Of a stretch of 64,000 nucleotides of DNA, positions 61,397-64,000 are shown piece by piece. Position 1 is the first letter of the stretch, and each line of letters opens with the position of its first letter. The DNA is taken from assembly GCF_000241345.1 (NCBI RefSeq), contig NZ_BAED01000048.1:62001-126000 (forward strand). Direction: 5' to 3'. The position numbers were made by a program, and so were the translations under genes. The stretch is from Gordonia amarae NBRC 15530. GTDB lineage: Bacteria; Actinomycetota; Actinomycetes; Mycobacteriales; Mycobacteriaceae. The notes below the pieces were generated by a model. The model worked only from the letters and a program-made list of their open reading frames with translations, had not been told where the DNA came from and searched no databases.

Positions 61397-63337
61397 CTAG
61401 TACACGTCGCGCAGGTAGCGCTTGTCGGATTTGAGCTTGCTGATGTAAGCCTCGGCGCCGTTGGCCGAGAGCCCGCCGTGCTGCGCGACGATCTCGTGCA
61501 GCGCCTCGTCGACGTCGTGTGCCATCCGGGTGGCGTCGCCGCACACGTAGATGTGCGCGCCGGACTCGAGCCAGGAGAAGAACTCGGCGCCCTTCTCGAG
61601 CATCCGGTTCTGGACGTACACCTTGTGCTCCTGATCCCGGGAGAACGCCAGGTCGAGGTGGGTGAGCACGCCGTCGGTGACGAACTGCCCGAACTCGTCG
61701 GCGTAGATGAAGTCGGAGGCGCGGTGCTGATCGCCGAAGAACAGCCAGTTGTCGCCGGTCGCGCCACGGTGGACCCGTTCGTGCAGGAACGCGCGGAACG
61801 GTGCGACCCCGGTGCCGGGGCCGATCATGATGACCTTGGCGTCGTCGGCGGGCAGCCGGAACGACTTGTTGGGGGTGATGTATACGCCCACCTGCTCACC
61901 CACGGGACGACGGTCGGCGAGGTAGGTGGAGCAGACGCCGCCACGGTCACGGTCCCCCGTGCGGTAGCGGACGGCGGCCATCGTGATGTGCACCGAACCC
62001 TCGTGGACCCGGGGGCTCGAGGAGATCGAGTAGACGCGGGCCGCGAGCGGCTTCAGCTCGGCGATCAGCTCCTCGGGGGTGATCGTCAGATCCGGGTCGA
62101 CGTTGAGGACGTCGAGCACGTCGCGGCCGTACAGCCAGGCGTCGAGGGCCTCGTGATCGCCGGTGTCGACGAGATGGCCGATCTCCGGGTCGTGAGTGCG
62201 TTTGGCGATGTAGTCGACGAGGTACTTGGTGGGCACCCCGATCTCATAGTGGTAGGTGAGCGCGTCCCGCAGTGAGTGTTCGGTCTTGCGGTCCTTGATC
62301 ACCTCGTCGCCGGTGGCGCCGATGCGCTTGAGGATCAGGTCCACCACCGACGGGTCGTTGACGGCGGCGATGCTGATGCCGTCGCCCGGCTCGTACGCGA
62401 TGCCGCTGTCACCGAGGGAGATCTCGATGTGGCGCACCTCCTTGGCGGAGGTAGCCCCCGACAGCACCGAGTTGGTGACGATGGTGGCCGGATACGGGTT
62501 CTTGCGGCCCCAGTCGGACTTGCTCGTGGACTTGGCCGGGGCCGCCTCGGGTGCCGGCGGTTCCGCGACGGGTGTGTCGGCTATTGCGGGGGCGGGTTCT
62601 TCCGCGACCGGCTCAGCGGCGACCTGTTCCGCGACAACCGCAGCTGTGGCAACCGCGGGTTCTGCCCCGGCGGCGGCGAGTGCGGGGAGCGCGTCGACGA
62701 TCCATTCGTCGGCGGGTCCCTGATAGTCCACGTCGCAGTCGACGCGGTCGATGACGCGGGTGGCGCCCAGTTCGGCGAGGCGGGCGTCGAAGTTCTTGCC
62801 CGCCTGGCAGAAGCCGTCGTAAATGGAGTCGCCCAGTGCAACGACACCGAAGAACGCACCGTCGAGGCGGGGTGCGTCGGGGCCTGCGACCTCCTGCCAG
62901 AAGTCCTCGGCATCGTCGGGCATCTCACCCTCGCCGTAGGTGGAGCACACGATGACCAGGTGTTTCGCCGCGGCCAGGGTGTCCAGGTCCATGTCGCCCA
63001 TGTCCTTGGTCTCGGCGGCGAAGCCATGCTCGGCGGCGGCCGTCTCGACCTGCTCGGCGACGTACTCGGCGTTGCCGGTCTGCGTGCCGTAGACGATCAG
63101 CAGCGGGCGCGGACCCGCGTCGGCCGCCGCGGGCCCGGCGGCGGCCTCCGGCTGCGGGGCGGCGCCGCCACCAACAGCAGGGGCGGCGACGGCGGCGGTG
63201 GCAGCGGCCGCGACAGCCGCCGGTGCGGGCTCCGAAGGCAGCCCGATCCGGGTGTTCAATCCGGCGAGAAACCCTGCCAGCCAGGCCTTTTGTTCGCCCG
63301 TGAAGGGTACGTCCGAGGGAATGTGGGGCAGTTGCAT
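61397..63337 (-). CDS. Sulfite reductase-type flavoprotein (CysJ-like NADPH diflavin reductase)
   Basis: 646-residue diflavin reductase. Residues 9-32 (PFTGEQKAWLAGFLAGLN) are the CysJ lead. An FMN flavodoxin domain covers about 70-215 (YGTQTGNAEYVAEQVE, CSTYGEGEMPDDAEDFW). After a Pro/Ala-rich linker come the FAD domain (RVYSISSSPR, GVCSTYLADR) and the NADPH domain (IGPGTGVAPFRAFLHER, YVCGDATRMAHDVDEAL, ending RYLRDVY). It passes electrons from NADPH through FAD and FMN to an acceptor such as sulfite reductase or a P450. No sulfite reductase hemoprotein gene is in view, whereas a HemS-like gene follows directly, so the acceptor here may differ. Confidence 0.88.
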   Translation of the reverse strand: MQLPHIPSDVPFTGEQKAWLAGFLAGLNTRIGLPSEPAPAAVAAAATAAVAAPAVGGGAAPQPEAAAGPAAADAGPRPLLIVYGTQTGNAEYVAEQVETAAAEHGFAAETKDMGDMDLDTLAAAKHLVIVCSTYGEGEMPDDAEDFWQEVAGPDAPRLDGAFFGVVALGDSIYDGFCQAGKNFDARLAELGATRVIDRVDCDVDYQGPADEWIVDALPALAAAGAEPAVATAAVVAEQVAAEPVAEEPAPAIADTPVAEPPAPEAAPAKSTSKSDWGRKNPYPATIVTNSVLSGATSAKEVRHIEISLGDSGIAYEPGDGISIAAVNDPSVVDLILKRIGATGDEVIKDRKTEHSLRDALTYHYEIGVPTKYLVDYIAKRTHDPEIGHLVDTGDHEALDAWLYGRDVLDVLNVDPDLTITPEELIAELKPLAARVYSISSSPRVHEGSVHITMAAVRYRTGDRDRGGVCSTYLADRRPVGEQVGVYITPNKSFRLPADDAKVIMIGPGTGVAPFRAFLHERVHRGATGDNWLFFGDQHRASDFIYADEFGQFVTDGVLTHLDLAFSRDQEHKVYVQNRMLEKGAEFFSWLESGAHIYVCGDATRMAHDVDEALHEIVAQHGGLSANGAEAYISKLKSDKRYLRDVY

Positions 63338-63338
63338 G

Positions 63339-63986
63339 TCATCCGACCTTTGATTTGGCAGTGCGATTTGCGTCACTGTGATATATACCGGCCGCAATGG
63401 TAGCCGTGACATCCGGTACTGCTCTTGAGGCGAACAGCTCATCGAATCCGGGCAGTCCGCCAAGCTTCTCGCGGTTCACCGCGTCCTGGTGCAGCACCCA
63501 GCCGTAGGTCGCCGGCGCGTCGATCGACCGGACGTTGCGCAGCCACAAGGCGTTCTTGTAATCGGTGACCCGTTTGTTGCCGATCAGGGCGGCGAGCTGC
63601 TCGTCGGTATAGCCGGTGAGGATGTCGCGGGCGTACTTCTTGACCCGGCCGGTGAGTTCGAAGTCCTCGGTCAGCACCAGATTGCGTGCGGCCTTGGCGA
63701 TCGCGGCCTCGCCGGCGTCGGTCTTGCGTAGTCGGCGGGTGGCCACCTCGCGGGCGAGTTCGAACACGATGAACGCACCGAGAACCCGGAACATCTGTTC
63801 GTCGTCGGTGTGCCCGAACTCGGGGGTCAGTCCGTCGGCGACGGGCGCCTTGTGCCGGATCGAGATCTTCAGCTTGCGGACCTGGTCGCCGGCGATCGCG
63901 GTGGACAGTTCGTCGAGCAACTCACGCTGCGACAGCGTGGCCATGATGGTCGTGCTGTCCTGGTGCTGCAGCAGCGCCCTGGGCAT
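63339..63986 (-). CDS. Protein of unknown function, may extend past the window
   Basis: At least 215 residues from an ATG at 63986; the frame stays open to base 64000, so the true start may lie outside, while an in-frame ATG at 63944 (MATLSQRELLDELS) is also possible. The body is mixed alpha/beta and charged, with MFRVLGAFIVFELAREVATRR and DILTGYTDEQLAALIGNKRVTDYKNALWLRN. I see no known motif, signal peptide or membrane segment. It stops one base before the flavoprotein start (TGACATG), so the two are coupled and probably work together. Confidence 0.65.
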   Translation of the reverse strand: MPRALLQHQDSTTIMATLSQRELLDELSTAIAGDQVRKLKISIRHKAPVADGLTPEFGHTDDEQMFRVLGAFIVFELAREVATRRLRKTDAGEAAIAKAARNLVLTEDFELTGRVKKYARDILTGYTDEQLAALIGNKRVTDYKNALWLRNVRSIDAPATYGWVLHQDAVNREKLGGLPGFDELFASRAVPDVTATIAAGIYHSDANRTAKSKVG

Positions 63987-64000
63987 GGCGTAGCTGACGT

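Overview
The window is GC-rich DNA from an actinobacterium of the order Mycobacteriales. A Gordonia-like genome is the best guess. The evidence is a fused 1266-residue Kgd (2-oxoglutarate metabolism), a Rho with a long Asn/Gln/Arg-rich insert, the order tRNA-Arg(CCG)-argS-lysA-hom-thrC-thrB-rho, and many GTG starts with 1-4 base gene overlaps. Several genes also have a TANNNT hexamer 6-8 bases before the start codon, as expected of leaderless transcripts. The genus is inference from memory of gene order and protein sequence.

The left edge (1-4614) holds corA, an lpqZ-like lipoprotein, a short-chain dehydrogenase, and a Baeyer-Villiger-type monooxygenase divergent from a TetR regulator, with two 19-bp palindromic operators between them. 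A small defence-like region follows (4712-10643). It has an ATPase/TOPRIM two-gene cassette, a decayed NERD-domain gene, an MFS transporter, a membrane protein and an HNH nuclease with a PUA-like N-terminus. At 10703-13442 lie a DUF1707 membrane protein, an NAD(P)-binding oxidoreductase and a CaiB/BaiF CoA-transferase.

The most striking part is 13612-33919. A tryptophan-2-monooxygenase-like flavoenzyme overlaps a nitrilase-family amidase (amino acid to amide to acid). It converges on a seven-gene coupled operon on the minus strand: COG3375-type GNAT, SIS protein, N-succinylamino-acid racemase-type enolase, class IV aminotransferase, M19 dipeptidase, class I glutamine amidotransferase and class C serine hydrolase. 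Divergent from that operon are an M20 deacylase, a complete Dpp/Opp-type peptide importer, an S66 LD-carboxypeptidase fused to a class A beta-lactamase-type domain, a C45 Ntn hydrolase and a second class A enzyme. I read this as a scavenging system for peptides or acyl-amino acids with D-residues or other unusual amide bonds (muropeptides, beta-lactam-like molecules or N-acyl amino acids). GNAT, racemase and M20 together match the known D-to-L amino acid conversion by N-succinylation.

The right half is mostly core genome. It holds kgd with a 70-bp tandem duplication of its 3' end, a fused double ABC exporter, an EcsC-like protein, a glutathionyl-hydroquinone reductase-like protein, a DHA2 MFS pump, an SbcD/SbcC-like pair, tRNA-Arg, a VOC protein, a hipB gene with a broken hipA, and the argS-lysA-hom-thrC-thrB-rho block. 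A HemS-like protein, a sulfite-reductase-type flavoprotein and an unrecognised protein lie at the right edge. The only stretch over 300 bases without a gene is the rho leader at 57938-58299.
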